From positions 1 to 52,588 of the forward strand of contig CATYZE010000015.1 of assembly GCA_958415525.1 (NCBI GenBank): DNA of 52,588 nucleotides, written 5' to 3'. The translations under genes were made by a program, and so were the position numbers. Numbering within the stretch: the first letter of the stretch is position 1; each line of letters starts with the position of its first letter. The stretch comes from an uncultured Collinsella sp. GTDB taxonomy: Bacteria > Actinomycetota > Coriobacteriia > Coriobacteriales > Coriobacteriaceae. Positions 43,498 through 52,109 of the stretch are shown one piece after another. The notes beneath the pieces were generated by a model. The model worked only from the letters and a program-made list of their open reading frames with translations, had not been told where the DNA came from and searched no databases.

Positions 43498-43551
43498 TAA
43501 TGATGCGAACCGTTCTGCATTTCGAGAGCCGAGATTTGAAGGGAGCGCCGC

Positions 43552-44097
43552 GTGCGCGTACTCAAACGAGCCCTAGCGATCGTGTATCTTGCCGCCACCA
43601 TCGTGGCGCTGGGTACGCTTGTCTGCCAGTTTTGGGGGCCGTATACGTATCGCTTTATGCTGCTGATGCGCGACCCCATGCCGCGCATCGTCGTGACGGT
43701 GTGCGCCGGCGTCGTGGCGATCGGCGTACTGCTGAGCTTTTTCCGCCTGATGTTCGCCCGTCGCGAACCGTCCTGCGTGCATCCGGCGGGGGAGCGCAAT
43801 ATCGAGGTTACCCTTGCGGCGCTTTCTTCGTGCGCCAGGGCTGCTGCCGAGCGTGACGACCGCGTGATGGTCGAGGATGTCGAGGCCCGCGTCCAAGGCT
43901 CCGACGATTCGCACGTCCGTTTTAAGGTCGAGGCTATCGCGCTTGACGATAAGGACGTGACATCTCTGGCTACCGCGATGCAGCAGCGCATCGAGGAAGC
44001 TTGCGACACCATGCTCGGCACGCCGGGTACGACCGCGCGTGTCCGCTTTTTACCGTCCAAGACTACCGTCCAGACCGTGGAGGTTTCCGGTGAGTGA
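43552..44097 (+). CDS. AmaP-like alkaline-shock membrane anchor protein
   Basis: The 181-residue protein starts at GTG 43552 after AGGGAG. It has two N-terminal membrane segments (about 7-30 and 46-68) and a soluble C-terminal domain of about 100 residues, as in AmaP proteins that anchor Asp23 at the membrane. Position as first gene of an AmaP-DUF2273-Asp23 set supports the call more than sequence similarity does. Its last codons overlap the start of the DUF2273 gene by eight bases. Confidence 0.75.
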   Translation: MRVLKRALAIVYLAATIVALGTLVCQFWGPYTYRFMLLMRDPMPRIVVTVCAGVVAIGVLLSFFRLMFARREPSCVHPAGERNIEVTLAALSSCARAAAERDDRVMVEDVEARVQGSDDSHVRFKVEAIALDDKDVTSLATAMQQRIEEACDTMLGTPGTTARVRFLPSKTTVQTVEVSGE

Positions 44098-44467
44098 TAC
44101 CAATCAAGACAAGACCACCCGCACGCCGCGCCTGACGATCGACCAGAGCGCCGCCCCGGCGGGCGAGCCTGTTGATTCCAAACACGAAGCAACCGAGCCG
44201 CATGACGCGGCTGCCGCGGATTTTGACGAGGCTATGGGTCTCATCAAGGGAACCGGGGCTGCCATCTGGAGCTATGCCGTGCGCCACCCCAACACCACGC
44301 TTGGTGCTGTCGCGGGCTTTATTCTTGCCGTATTGGTGCTCACGCTGGGCCTGTGGGATACGCTCGTCATCGCATTCTTCGTGCTGATCGGCGCCGTGAT
44401 CGGCCAGATTCGCGACGGCGAAAACGGTATCGTCAACTTCTTTGGTCGTCTGTTCAGCGGCCGCTAA
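44090..44467 (+). CDS. DUF2273 small membrane protein
   Basis: The 125-residue protein starts at GTG 44090 with GGAGG six bases upstream, inside the end of the preceding gene. The first 65 residues are polar and acidic. Two membrane helices follow (about 75-92 and 95-112), with HPNTTLGAVAGFILAVLVL and IGAVIGQIRDGE typical of DUF2273. The canonical family protein is about 60 residues, so the N-terminal half is an extension. It is the middle partner in the envelope-stress operon. Confidence 0.83.
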   Translation: MSDTNQDKTTRTPRLTIDQSAAPAGEPVDSKHEATEPHDAAAADFDEAMGLIKGTGAAIWSYAVRHPNTTLGAVAGFILAVLVLTLGLWDTLVIAFFVLIGAVIGQIRDGENGIVNFFGRLFSGR

Positions 44468-44511
44468 TACGTATTCGACTGCCGCATTTGCGGTGGGCAT
44501 AAGGAGGAACC

Positions 44512-45033
44512 ATGGCTTTTAATACGAAGGTCGATGTGGCCGATACCGAGCTCGAGGTGAGCGAGGCTGTCGCCGCCGATGCCGAGGACGCCACGCTCGA
44601 AGACGAGGCGCTCGTCGAGGCTGAGTCCGAAGACGAGGTTGACGAGGACGACGAGGAGGCGGACGAGTCCGAGGACTCGCTGACCTATTCTAACGGCGTA
44701 ATCGAGAAGATCGTCGCCATGGCAACCCGCGAGGTGCCGCACGTGTTGGGCATGAAGGGCAACCTCATGCACTTTGTGCAGGAGCAGTTTGGTGCCGAGA
44801 ACCTGACCAAGGGCGTGACGGTCGAGGTCACCGACGACAACCGCGTGGTCGTCAACATCTCGGTCATCATCGAGTATGGCGCCTATGCGCCCGCAATCTT
44901 CGACGACGTCAAGGAGCGCGTCACCGAGCGCCTCGCTGCGATGACCGGTCTTGAGGTGGCGGGCGTCAATCTGCGCATCGAGGATGTCATCACCCCCGAG
45001 GAGTACGAGCACCGTACCAGCCAGCACGAGTAA
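44512..45033 (+). CDS. Asp23/Gls24 family envelope stress protein
   Basis: The 173-residue protein has an Asp23 domain in residues about 58-165 (YSNGVIEKIVAMATREVPHV, then VTVEVTDDNRVVVNISVIIEYG). The domain forms a membrane-associated layer tied to AmaP under cell-envelope or alkaline stress. Residues 10-57 are an unusually acidic extension, with 25 or so Asp and Glu. AAGGAGG precedes the ATG. It closes the three-gene operon; R3 and a terminator follow. Confidence 0.93.
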   Translation: MAFNTKVDVADTELEVSEAVAADAEDATLEDEALVEAESEDEVDEDDEEADESEDSLTYSNGVIEKIVAMATREVPHVLGMKGNLMHFVQEQFGAENLTKGVTVEVTDDNRVVVNISVIIEYGAYAPAIFDDVKERVTERLAAMTGLEVAGVNLRIEDVITPEEYEHRTSQHE

Positions 45034-45076
45034 CCTACCAAAAAGGGACAGGTTTGTTTTGGCAGGTTTTATCTGC
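45033..45076. repeat. REP-like hairpin, copy R3
   Basis: AACCTACCAAAAA faces TTTTGGCAGGTT around GGGACAGGTTTG. It is nearly identical to R2, which lies 44 kb away, and touches the stop codon of the Asp23 gene. Confidence 0.75.
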
Positions 45077-45086
45077 GAAAACGTTA

Positions 45087-45129
45087 AACGGCCGACCGCG
45101 CAAGCAAAAGCGCGGCCGGCCGTTGTTTG
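45087..45129 (+). terminator. Terminator of the Asp23 operon
   Basis: AACGGCCGACCGCGC and GCGCGGCCGGCCGTT form a 15-bp stem with one mismatch, followed by GTTTGT. Confidence 0.8.
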
Positions 45130-45169
45130 TACGCCCCCGATGTAGGCATGCCGTTTGTCTAACTAAGGG

Positions 45170-45197
45170 TTGCAATCGCTGCGTTCCGCGTTACCCT
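45170..45197 (+). promoter_or_regulatory. Candidate promoter of the YitT-family gene
   Basis: TTGCAA and TACCCT are separated by 16 bases and end 43 bases before the ATG at 45241. Confidence 0.4.
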
Positions 45198-45240
45198 AAT
45201 GGGCGCATTGTTTCCAAATTGTTAACGAGGAGTTGCCGTA

Positions 45241-46263
45241 ATGGCCGACGAGCACGAGACAGAAAGCAAGGCATGGGCGATCGAGGCCGCTGCGGCGGAG
45301 GCGGCGTCGCGTGCTGCCGAGGAGGTGCATCGTCCTCCGGTGGTGCCGATGGAGCGCGTTGTCGGTCGCGAGGATATCGAACGTGGCGAGCGCGCCGGCC
45401 GCAAGCGCAGCCAGGAGCCAGGCTTTCCGCGCTTTTTTGCCGAGCTCAACCTGGGCCTGATCCTCACGGCGTTCGCCATCGTTGCCTTTAAAACTCCCAA
45501 TCACTTTGCCTTCGGCGGCACCTCGGGCGTGTCGGTCATTCTTTCCACGCTGTTCCCGACTCTGCCCGTCGGCGTCTTTATGTGGATCATCAATGCGGTC
45601 CTGGTCGTTCTGGGCTTTATCTTTTTGGAGCGCAAGGCAATCCTGTGGAGTGTCTTCGCCTCGTTTGCGCTGTCCGCCTATGTTTCGCTGTTTGAGCTCT
45701 TTATTCCGACCGATGTCTCGATGACGGGCGATATGTGGCTCGACCTGTGCTTTGCCGTCATCTTGCCGGCGCTCGGCAGTGCCATTGTCTTTGATATCGG
45801 CGCCTCGACGGGTGGCACGGACATTCTTGCCATGATCCTCAAGCGCCGCACCACGCTCGAGATTGGCCGCGCCCTGCTGTTGGTCGATATCGGCATCGTG
45901 ACCATCGCGGCCTTCTTGTACGGTCCGCGCGTCGGTCTGTATTGCGTACTCGGCCTGTTTGCCAAGACGCTTGTGGTCGACAAAGCCATTGAGAGCATTC
46001 ACCTTCGTAAGGTCTGCACGGTCATTTGTTCCGAGCCCCTTAAGGTCGAGGAGTTTATCGTCAAGCATCTCAACCGTACGGCGACTATCAGCCGCGGCTA
46101 CGGTGCTTTCTCGGGCAAGTGCGTGACGGTGATTATGAGCGTGCTGAGTCGTCGCGAGGCCGTGCAACTGCGTCGCTACGCGCGCGAGATCGATCCGGGT
46201 GCCTTTATCACGATTGTCGACAGCTCCGAGATCGTCGGCAAGGGTTTCCGCGGAACGAACTAA
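45241..46263 (+). CDS. YitT-family membrane protein (DUF161-DUF2179)
   Basis: The 340-residue protein starts with about 65 charged, Ala/Glu-rich cytoplasmic residues absent from typical 280-residue YitT proteins. Five to six membrane segments follow with FGGTSGVSVILSTLFP and IGASTGGTDILAMIL, the family hallmarks. The C-terminal DUF2179 domain (about 255-340) includes ISRGYGAFSGKCVTVIMSVLSR, read as two strands. AGGAG precedes the ATG. The transported substrate is not established for the family. Confidence 0.9.
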   Translation: MADEHETESKAWAIEAAAAEAASRAAEEVHRPPVVPMERVVGREDIERGERAGRKRSQEPGFPRFFAELNLGLILTAFAIVAFKTPNHFAFGGTSGVSVILSTLFPTLPVGVFMWIINAVLVVLGFIFLERKAILWSVFASFALSAYVSLFELFIPTDVSMTGDMWLDLCFAVILPALGSAIVFDIGASTGGTDILAMILKRRTTLEIGRALLLVDIGIVTIAAFLYGPRVGLYCVLGLFAKTLVVDKAIESIHLRKVCTVICSEPLKVEEFIVKHLNRTATISRGYGAFSGKCVTVIMSVLSRREAVQLRRYAREIDPGAFITIVDSSEIVGKGFRGTN

Positions 46264-46412
46264 CGCAGACGTATTCAACGAACCGCCTGCTGGCGCCGTG
46301 TACCTTGCAAATCGGTCATCTTTGAGTATTTGACCCCACATTGGGCGATAATGATGCTAAAGACATCGTTCGCGATCCAAGTGATTCGCTCAAGATACGA
46401 AGGGATGATTCT

Positions 46413-47768
46413 ATGTTCTGCTCGCAGTGTGGCGCCCCCATGGGCGATAACGACAAGTTCTGCGGCGCGTGTGGTGCCCCCAATGCCGGTGCCGCAGCCT
46501 CTGCCCCTCAGGGTCAGCCTCAGCCTCAGCAGTTTGCCCCTCAACCGCCCGTGGCGAATGCGCCAAAGGGCTGTGTGGCTCAGGCGTTTGAGGATATGAC
46601 CAAGACTCCGGGCGTGCTGCAGCGCGTGTGCCAGATTGCCTTTTTGCCGGCGCTTATCTGTGTCGTGTCGGTGCTTGTGTTGTTTATTCCCGTTATTGGC
46701 GGCATTGCAGCTGCCATCGGCTTTTTGGCAGCTTGCATTGCGAGCGTGTGCGGTTCCGGCTTTGGTATCGAGTGGGGTCGCGATCTGTCGCTCAAGGTTG
46801 ATGACGGTATGGATCGTCCACTCATGCGTTCCACGTCGTTTGGCCTCGGAGTCTTTTCGAGCGTTATCTCGGTCGTGCTCGAGGTTATCGCTGCCATTCC
46901 CGTTATCGGTGTAGTGCTTTCGCTGGTGGAGAGCGTGGTAATTGGCGCCGCAGGCTCGTATTCGTATTACGGCTCTTATGCGCTCGAGGCTGCGCTGTTT
47001 GGCTCGCTTGGCCTGCTTGTCCTGGCTATGATTGCCACGGCGGTCTTGGGGGTCTTCTTTAAGATGTTCGCCGACATCGCCGTGATGCACTTTGCGGTGA
47101 CTGGTCGTGTGGAGAGTGCGTTTTCGCTCGACAAGGTCTGGGCGGCGTTTAAGCACAACAAGACCAAGCTGTTCTGTGCTTCGTTCCTTCCCGAGTTTTT
47201 GACGGGCCTGGTCGCCAACGTTGTCACCTGGATTCTGACGCTCGTCTTTGGCACCATTGCCTCTGTCGGTATGTATAGCTACTACTACCGTCCTACGGCT
47301 ATTGAGGCGCTTGTTACCGGCGGTGGCATTACGCTCGTATTGTTCTTGGTGCTGACGGCGTTTGTCACGGTATTTCTCACGGTCTTTGGCAAGATGCTCA
47401 AGCACCGTGCCGTTGGCTATTGGGTTGCGCGCTACGCAAGCGAGTGGGCCGACGAGGATAAGGACGACGTTCTGACTTTTGTATTGCCCTTCGAGAAGAA
47501 GGCTGACCCTGCAGACCGCAATGCTTCGGATGCCGCTCCTGCATCTGCTCCGGCACCAGAGCCTGAGCCTGCATCAGCTTCGGTGCCCGCGCCTACACCC
47601 ATCCCGACGCCCGCTCCTATGCCGGTGTCCGAGCCTGCGCCTGAGCCAACGCCGGGTCCTGACGAGGCTTCGCAGGGCGCGCACGATGAGCATGAAGCGT
47701 CATCTCCAAGCGAGGCTCTAGCCGATGAGACCAAACACGGACCGGCTGAAGACAACGAAGAGGATTAA
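46413..47768 (+). CDS. Zinc-ribbon DUF4013-like membrane protein
   Basis: The 451-residue protein starts with a zinc ribbon (Cys3, Cys6, Cys17, Cys20), then a Gln/Pro linker, then a membrane domain of six or so helices (about 75-350) resembling DUF4013. After residue 370 the tail is a low-complexity Pro/Ala/Glu region built on PAPEPEP- and PTPAPMP-like units. ATG 46413 is preceded by AAGGGA. The function is unknown; the cytosolic ribbon probably contacts a partner. It precedes another zinc-ribbon membrane gene, separated by a terminator. Confidence 0.78.
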   Translation: MFCSQCGAPMGDNDKFCGACGAPNAGAAASAPQGQPQPQQFAPQPPVANAPKGCVAQAFEDMTKTPGVLQRVCQIAFLPALICVVSVLVLFIPVIGGIAAAIGFLAACIASVCGSGFGIEWGRDLSLKVDDGMDRPLMRSTSFGLGVFSSVISVVLEVIAAIPVIGVVLSLVESVVIGAAGSYSYYGSYALEAALFGSLGLLVLAMIATAVLGVFFKMFADIAVMHFAVTGRVESAFSLDKVWAAFKHNKTKLFCASFLPEFLTGLVANVVTWILTLVFGTIASVGMYSYYYRPTAIEALVTGGGITLVLFLVLTAFVTVFLTVFGKMLKHRAVGYWVARYASEWADEDKDDVLTFVLPFEKKADPADRNASDAAPASAPAPEPEPASASVPAPTPIPTPAPMPVSEPAPEPTPGPDEASQGAHDEHEASSPSEALADETKHGPAEDNEED

Positions 47769-47772
47769 GCCA

Positions 47773-47809
47773 AAGGCATCCCGAGCAGTTGAGCTCGGGA
47801 TGCCTTTTT
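47773..47809 (+). terminator. Rho-independent terminator
   Basis: AAGGCATCCCGAGC and GCTCGGGATGCCTT form a perfect 14-bp stem followed by TTT, four bases after the preceding stop codon. Confidence 0.93.
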
Positions 47810-47951
47810 CATTCCGTTCGAATCTAGGTGGCAAGGAGGTGAAAAACGACGCCCACACGCAGATCCATGCCGTATGGGCGGTCGCCGTTTAGTGGCGGCG
47901 CAAAAGGAGCGTGCGCAAACGCTCGACGTATCGTTTATGAAAGGAACTATT

Positions 47952-48569
47952 ATGTATTGCGAGCATTGTGGATCACCTATTTTGGATGGGGCAAAGACAT
48001 GTCCCGCATGTGGCATCCCGGTGAGCTCGGAACCTGCTGCTCCCCAGCCCCCTCCGCAGCCGGTGTCCCAAACCGCACCCGTTCAGGCTCATGTCGCACA
48101 GGTTCAGCCGACTTCTCCAACTAAGCAGACCGGTTCCTCCAACGGGTATCACTCAAACGTCGGGCCTGGAAAGCAGTCCATGGAGACCGACCGCAGCTTC
48201 GTTAAGATTCTTTTGCTCTCATTCGTCACCTTAGGCATTTACGGCATCTATGCGCTCAACAAGATTTCGCAGGACGTTGCCGTAATGTGCACGGGTGACA
48301 ACGATGAGATGCCCAGTTATCTCAAGGCGTTTCTGTTGTCGCTCGTCACCTTTGGCATCTACGGCATCTGGTGGACGTATCGATTCGGCAATCGTCTGCA
48401 AAACAATGCCGCGCGATATGGGTTGAGCTTTACGGAAAGCGGAACGACGTTACTGCTGTGGCAGATTCTCGGATCCTTGCTGTGCGGAATCGGCCCTCTG
48501 GTTGTCCTCTATCTGGTCGTTAAGAACGTCAACGCCCTCTCTGCCGCCTACAACGCGCAGACTGCATAA
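47952..48569 (+). CDS. Zinc-ribbon DUF4234 membrane protein
   Basis: The 205-residue protein has an N-terminal zinc ribbon (Cys3, Cys6, Cys17, Cys20), a Pro/Gln/Ser-rich linker (25-75) and a DUF4234 domain with the repeated turn TLGIYGIY and TFGIYGIWW, then two more hydrophobic segments. I chose ATG 47952 (MYCEHCG) with AAAGGAAC upstream; ATG 47937 is also in frame. The ribbon is the same type as in the preceding gene, suggesting a shared partner or duplicated N-terminal module. The function is unknown. Confidence 0.85.
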   Translation: MYCEHCGSPILDGAKTCPACGIPVSSEPAAPQPPPQPVSQTAPVQAHVAQVQPTSPTKQTGSSNGYHSNVGPGKQSMETDRSFVKILLLSFVTLGIYGIYALNKISQDVAVMCTGDNDEMPSYLKAFLLSLVTFGIYGIWWTYRFGNRLQNNAARYGLSFTESGTTLLLWQILGSLLCGIGPLVVLYLVVKNVNALSAAYNAQTA

Positions 48570-48623
48570 CGCCTGCCATTTGGGAACGAGGTGGAAATGG
48601 TAGAAAGAGTGCTCGACAAATAG

Positions 48624-48659
48624 GAGGGGGCGGACGTTTATCCCAACGTTCGCCCCCTC
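48624..48659. terminator. Convergent-gene terminator hairpin
   Basis: GAGGGGGCG and CGCCCCCTC form the base of a stem continued by ACGTT/AACGT, between the convergent DUF4234 and M20 genes. Confidence 0.75.
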
Positions 48660-48693
48660 ATTGTCTTGAATGGAGTCTGAAACGGTTTGTAGC

Positions 48694-50157
48694 CTACTCG
48701 CCGTGTTTTTCTTCGTTGCGAGCAGCGGCGCGAGCTTCGTGGATGCCCTTGATTGCGGCGTGTCGGGCGGTGCGGGCATCGTGCATGGCGTCGCGGGCCT
48801 CGGCGGCCGTGGCCTTGGCAGAGCGCAGTTTGGCTGCCAGGTCGGGGTTGGTCTCGGCGACCGCGGCAATCGTGGGGCCGTCGAGCTCTTCTTGCGTGGG
48901 CTCGGCCAAAAAGTCGATGGCATACTGGGCGGCCACCATGGAGCCCTTGGCCAGTACCGACTCGTCAATCTTGTAGAAGCAAGAATGTTGGGCGTACGTG
49001 GCGCCAATCTTGGGGTTGCGCGTACCTACAAAGGCGAGCACGCCCGGTACGCGGCGCAGGTACTCCGAAAAATCCTCGCCCGAAAGCGTGCCGCGGTAAT
49101 GGCCTTGACCGGTGGGGCCCAGGCATTTGATTACTGCCTGGCGGCAGCGCTCGCTCGAGGCGGCATCGTTTTCGACCTTGTAATTGGCGATGGTGTAGTC
49201 GGTGAGCTCTGCTTCGGCGCCCAAGGCGGCCGCGGTATGCTCCACGATGCGGCGCATGAGCTCCGGCATTTCCTCGTGGGTCGAATCTCCGTAGGTGCGC
49301 ACCGTGCCGGCGAGGTAGGCCGTGCCGGCGATAACGTTGCGCGCGGTGCCGCCGTGCAGCTCGCCGACGGTGATGACAGCCGGCTCGTAGGGGCTGATCT
49401 CGCGCGAAACGATGGTCTGCAGGGCATTGACGATCTCGGCGGCCACCATAACGGCGTCGTGGCCGCGCTGGGGCATGGCACCGTGGCATGAGGTGCCGCG
49501 AACATCGATGCGGAACCAGTCGGTATTGGCCATGCGCGGACCGGGCTCGCAGCTCACGGTGCCGGCGTCGACCTCACTCCAGATGTGCGCGGCGTAGGCG
49601 CCATCGACGCCGTCGAGCACGCCCGTGCCGATCATGAGTTTGGCGCCCTGGCCGTTTTCCTCACTGGGCTGGAAGACGATGCGGACTTCGCCGTGGATGT
49701 CGTCGGTCATATGGCGCAGGATCTGCAGCGTGCCGAGCATCATGGCGATGTGGCAGTCGTGGCCGCAGGCGTGCATGCAACCCTCGTTGACGCTGGCGAA
49801 ATCCTCACCGGTCTGCTCGGTGACGGGCAGGGCGTCGATATCCGCACGCAGCAGGATACGGCGGCGCGGCGTGCCGTCCTCGCGATAGGCGTCGGGCGCG
49901 GTGCCGCGAAGGGTCGCCACAAGGCCCGTCTTAAGGGGACGCTCGTAGGGGATATTCATGGCGTCGAGCTGGTTGGCGATGTCAGAAGTCGTGCGCTCCT
50001 CGGCAAGGCTCAGCTCCGGGTGCTTATGGAAGTGCCGGCGCTGCTTGATGATATAGGGTTCAAACTCGGTAGTGATATCTTTGATGGCTGCGGTGACGTC
50101 GTCAGCCGCGCGAGCCTCGGTCGCCGCCATAATCTGCTGTGCCTTGGTCTTCGTCAT
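48694..50157 (-). CDS. M20-family amidohydrolase/peptidase
   Basis: The 487-residue metalloenzyme resembles N-acyl-amino-acid amidohydrolases and hippurate-type hydrolases. The metal-site motif HACGHDCH (129-136) contains bridging Cys131, and PSEENGQGA (164-172) carries the catalytic Glu. GTSCHGAMPQRGHDAV and AQHSCFYKIDE complete the pattern. The catalytic part ends near residue 415; the last 70 residues are an Ala/Arg/Glu-rich helical tail not seen in typical 390-residue members. ATG 50157 is preceded by AAGGAG. It is divergent from the amidohydrolase at 50326. Confidence 0.92.
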   Translation of the reverse strand: MTKTKAQQIMAATEARAADDVTAAIKDITTEFEPYIIKQRRHFHKHPELSLAEERTTSDIANQLDAMNIPYERPLKTGLVATLRGTAPDAYREDGTPRRRILLRADIDALPVTEQTGEDFASVNEGCMHACGHDCHIAMMLGTLQILRHMTDDIHGEVRIVFQPSEENGQGAKLMIGTGVLDGVDGAYAAHIWSEVDAGTVSCEPGPRMANTDWFRIDVRGTSCHGAMPQRGHDAVMVAAEIVNALQTIVSREISPYEPAVITVGELHGGTARNVIAGTAYLAGTVRTYGDSTHEEMPELMRRIVEHTAAALGAEAELTDYTIANYKVENDAASSERCRQAVIKCLGPTGQGHYRGTLSGEDFSEYLRRVPGVLAFVGTRNPKIGATYAQHSCFYKIDESVLAKGSMVAAQYAIDFLAEPTQEELDGPTIAAVAETNPDLAAKLRSAKATAAEARDAMHDARTARHAAIKGIHEARAAARNEEKHGE

Positions 50158-50208
50158 GGTCGATTTGCTCCTTGCTGGGTTGATCGCAAAATCGTACAGG
50201 CTCTTTCT

Positions 50209-50237
50209 AGTATGCCACCTGCCACTTGGCGTGGCAA
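50209..50237 (-). promoter_or_regulatory. Candidate promoter of the M20 gene
   Basis: On the minus strand TTGCCA and CATACT are separated by 17 bases and end about 50 bases before the ATG at 50157. The boxes overlap an inverted TGCCAC/GTGGCA pair. Confidence 0.5.
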
Positions 50238-50325
50238 AGCAGCCGTTTGCCGCTTGGGGTTTTGTAACAAGAGTGGGGGAGTACACTCGGGGGTATTGAA
50301 TTTCCTGCCAGAGATGGGGATGCCC

Positions 50326-51963
50326 ATGCAACATATCGATCGGATTATCCGCTCCAAGAACATCTTTACCGCGCAAGACGGCGTCGATACCGCCCGTGAG
50401 CTGGCGATTGCCATCGCGGGCGACCGTATCGTCGCAGTCGGCAAGCCCGATGACGTGATTGCCGTCGCTCCCGCCGCCACGCCGGTTATCGATTACGGCG
50501 AGCAGTTTGTTTGCCCCGGTTTCCACGATGCGCACTTGCACTTCTTCCATACCTCGGTCGGCTCTTCGCCGTACATGCTCATGGATATGGGCACGTCCGA
50601 GGCGGCGTTGGTGCAGCATGCGCTCGAGTTTTCCCAGGGTCTGCCCGACGACGCTTGGGTGGTGACGCAGGGCTGGCGCGACTACCGCTGGGACCCGCCC
50701 GAGCATCCTACCAAGGCATCGCTCGATGCGGCCTTCCCCGATCGCCCCTGCGTTATGTATTCGGGCGACGGGCACACGCTGTGGCTCAACAGCCGCGCAC
50801 TCGAGGCGCTCGGCGTTACGCGCGACAGCGAGCCTCCGGCGGGCGGTAGCTACGACAAGGATGCAAACGGCGAGCTCACGGGTATCGCTCACGAGGCAGC
50901 TGCTATGCAGCTGCTGCCGCGCTGCCTGGAGTGGCTGGGCGAGGACCGCATTGCAAGCGCTTACGCCGATCAAATGAGGCGTATGGCCGAGCAGGGCATC
51001 ACCTCGATCTGCGACATGTCGCTCATGCCCATGCCGGGCTGCGATTTTATCCGCGACGATGTCTACGACAAGCTACAGGCAGCCGGCAAGCTGGGCATTC
51101 GAGCTCATCTGTTCCCCACGTTGCTGGATGACCAATCGCGCTTAGAAGAACTGCAGACCCGCTACGCGAACAATGCGCTGCTCTCGGCGCCTGGTTTTAA
51201 GCAGTTCTTCGACGGCGTCTCGAGCGAACACACGGCCTATCTCACCGAGCCCTATACCAACCCGCGCTTCCCGGGCGACCAGGGCCGTCTGACGGTTCCT
51301 GCCGAGCGTATGCGTAAGCTGGTTCTGGCGGCTGCGGAGCGCGGGCACACCGTGCGCATCCACGTCATCGGCGACGGTGCCATCCATGCCGCGCTGGATA
51401 TCTTCGAGGAAGCGGCCGATCTGTACGGCCTGCCCCAGCACGGCCATAACACACTCGAGCATCTGGAGAACCTCCTGCCTGAGGACATCGACCGCCTGCG
51501 CAAGCTCAACGTGGTCGCCTCGAGCCAGCCCTGCCATATCACGCTCGACCCGGGTGGTCCGGAGCGCGACCTGGGCTTGGAGCGCAGCCGCATCATGTGG
51601 CCGTTTGCGACCTATAAACAGCGCGGCATTCGCCAAGCCTTCGGTACCGACAGCCCTATCACGCCTGTTACTAGCATGAACGTGCTCTACACGGCTATCA
51701 CGCGCCAAGACCCCAAAAGCCACTGGCCCGAGGGCGGCTGGCTGCCGAGCGAGCGCATCGATGCAGCAACAGCCCTGCGCAACTACACCCTGGGCAGCGC
51801 CTATGCAGCGGGCGACGAGCAAAACCTCGGCAGCCTGGAACCCGGCAAATACGCCGACCTGGTAGTCCTGGATCAAAACCCGCTCACCATCGACCCCCAA
51901 GAGCTCCAGGCCACCAAAGTCCAAGCCACCTACCTAGCCGGCAACCTGGTCTACGAGCGCTAA
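50326..51963 (+). CDS. YtcJ-like metal-dependent amidohydrolase
   Basis: The 545-residue protein is an amidohydrolase_3 member with N-terminal metal ligands HDAHLHF (His70, His72), YSGDGHTLWLNSRAL, IHVIGDGAI, and QAFGTDSPI toward the C-terminus, followed by the composite beta-domain segment LEPGKYADLVVLDQNP. Three ATG codons occur at 50314, 50320 and 50326; GGGGA is best placed for the last. The long in-frame stretch back to 49585 is an antisense shadow of the M20 gene. Exact substrate (exo-enzyme acting on amide or cyclic compounds) cannot be named. Confidence 0.9.
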   Translation: MQHIDRIIRSKNIFTAQDGVDTARELAIAIAGDRIVAVGKPDDVIAVAPAATPVIDYGEQFVCPGFHDAHLHFFHTSVGSSPYMLMDMGTSEAALVQHALEFSQGLPDDAWVVTQGWRDYRWDPPEHPTKASLDAAFPDRPCVMYSGDGHTLWLNSRALEALGVTRDSEPPAGGSYDKDANGELTGIAHEAAAMQLLPRCLEWLGEDRIASAYADQMRRMAEQGITSICDMSLMPMPGCDFIRDDVYDKLQAAGKLGIRAHLFPTLLDDQSRLEELQTRYANNALLSAPGFKQFFDGVSSEHTAYLTEPYTNPRFPGDQGRLTVPAERMRKLVLAAAERGHTVRIHVIGDGAIHAALDIFEEAADLYGLPQHGHNTLEHLENLLPEDIDRLRKLNVVASSQPCHITLDPGGPERDLGLERSRIMWPFATYKQRGIRQAFGTDSPITPVTSMNVLYTAITRQDPKSHWPEGGWLPSERIDAATALRNYTLGSAYAAGDEQNLGSLEPGKYADLVVLDQNPLTIDPQELQATKVQATYLAGNLVYER

Positions 51964-52078
51964 TATTCATGTCGTACCGTTAAACGCGGCTCGTGCAGCC
52001 TATTTTGGGATGGCGCTCGAGCTGCGCTTGTTTGCCAATGGGGGTTCGTTAGGAGCGTCCCCGCCCTGCTTGATCTGG

Positions 52079-52108
52079 GCGCGGGGCGGAGGCGTCGCTG
52101 CCCCGCGC
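52079..52108 (+). terminator. GC-rich hairpin downstream of the amidohydrolase
   Basis: GCGCGGGGC and GCCCCGCGC form a perfect 9-bp stem around GGAGGCGTCGCT. It lies 115 bases after the stop codon and has only a weak T-rich tail. Confidence 0.55.
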
Positions 52109-52109
52109 G

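Noticed and set aside
49585..50325. Long N-terminal extension of the YtcJ-like amidohydrolase
   Set aside because: The stretch is antisense to the M20 gene, lacks motifs, and a suitable ribosome-binding site occurs at 50326.
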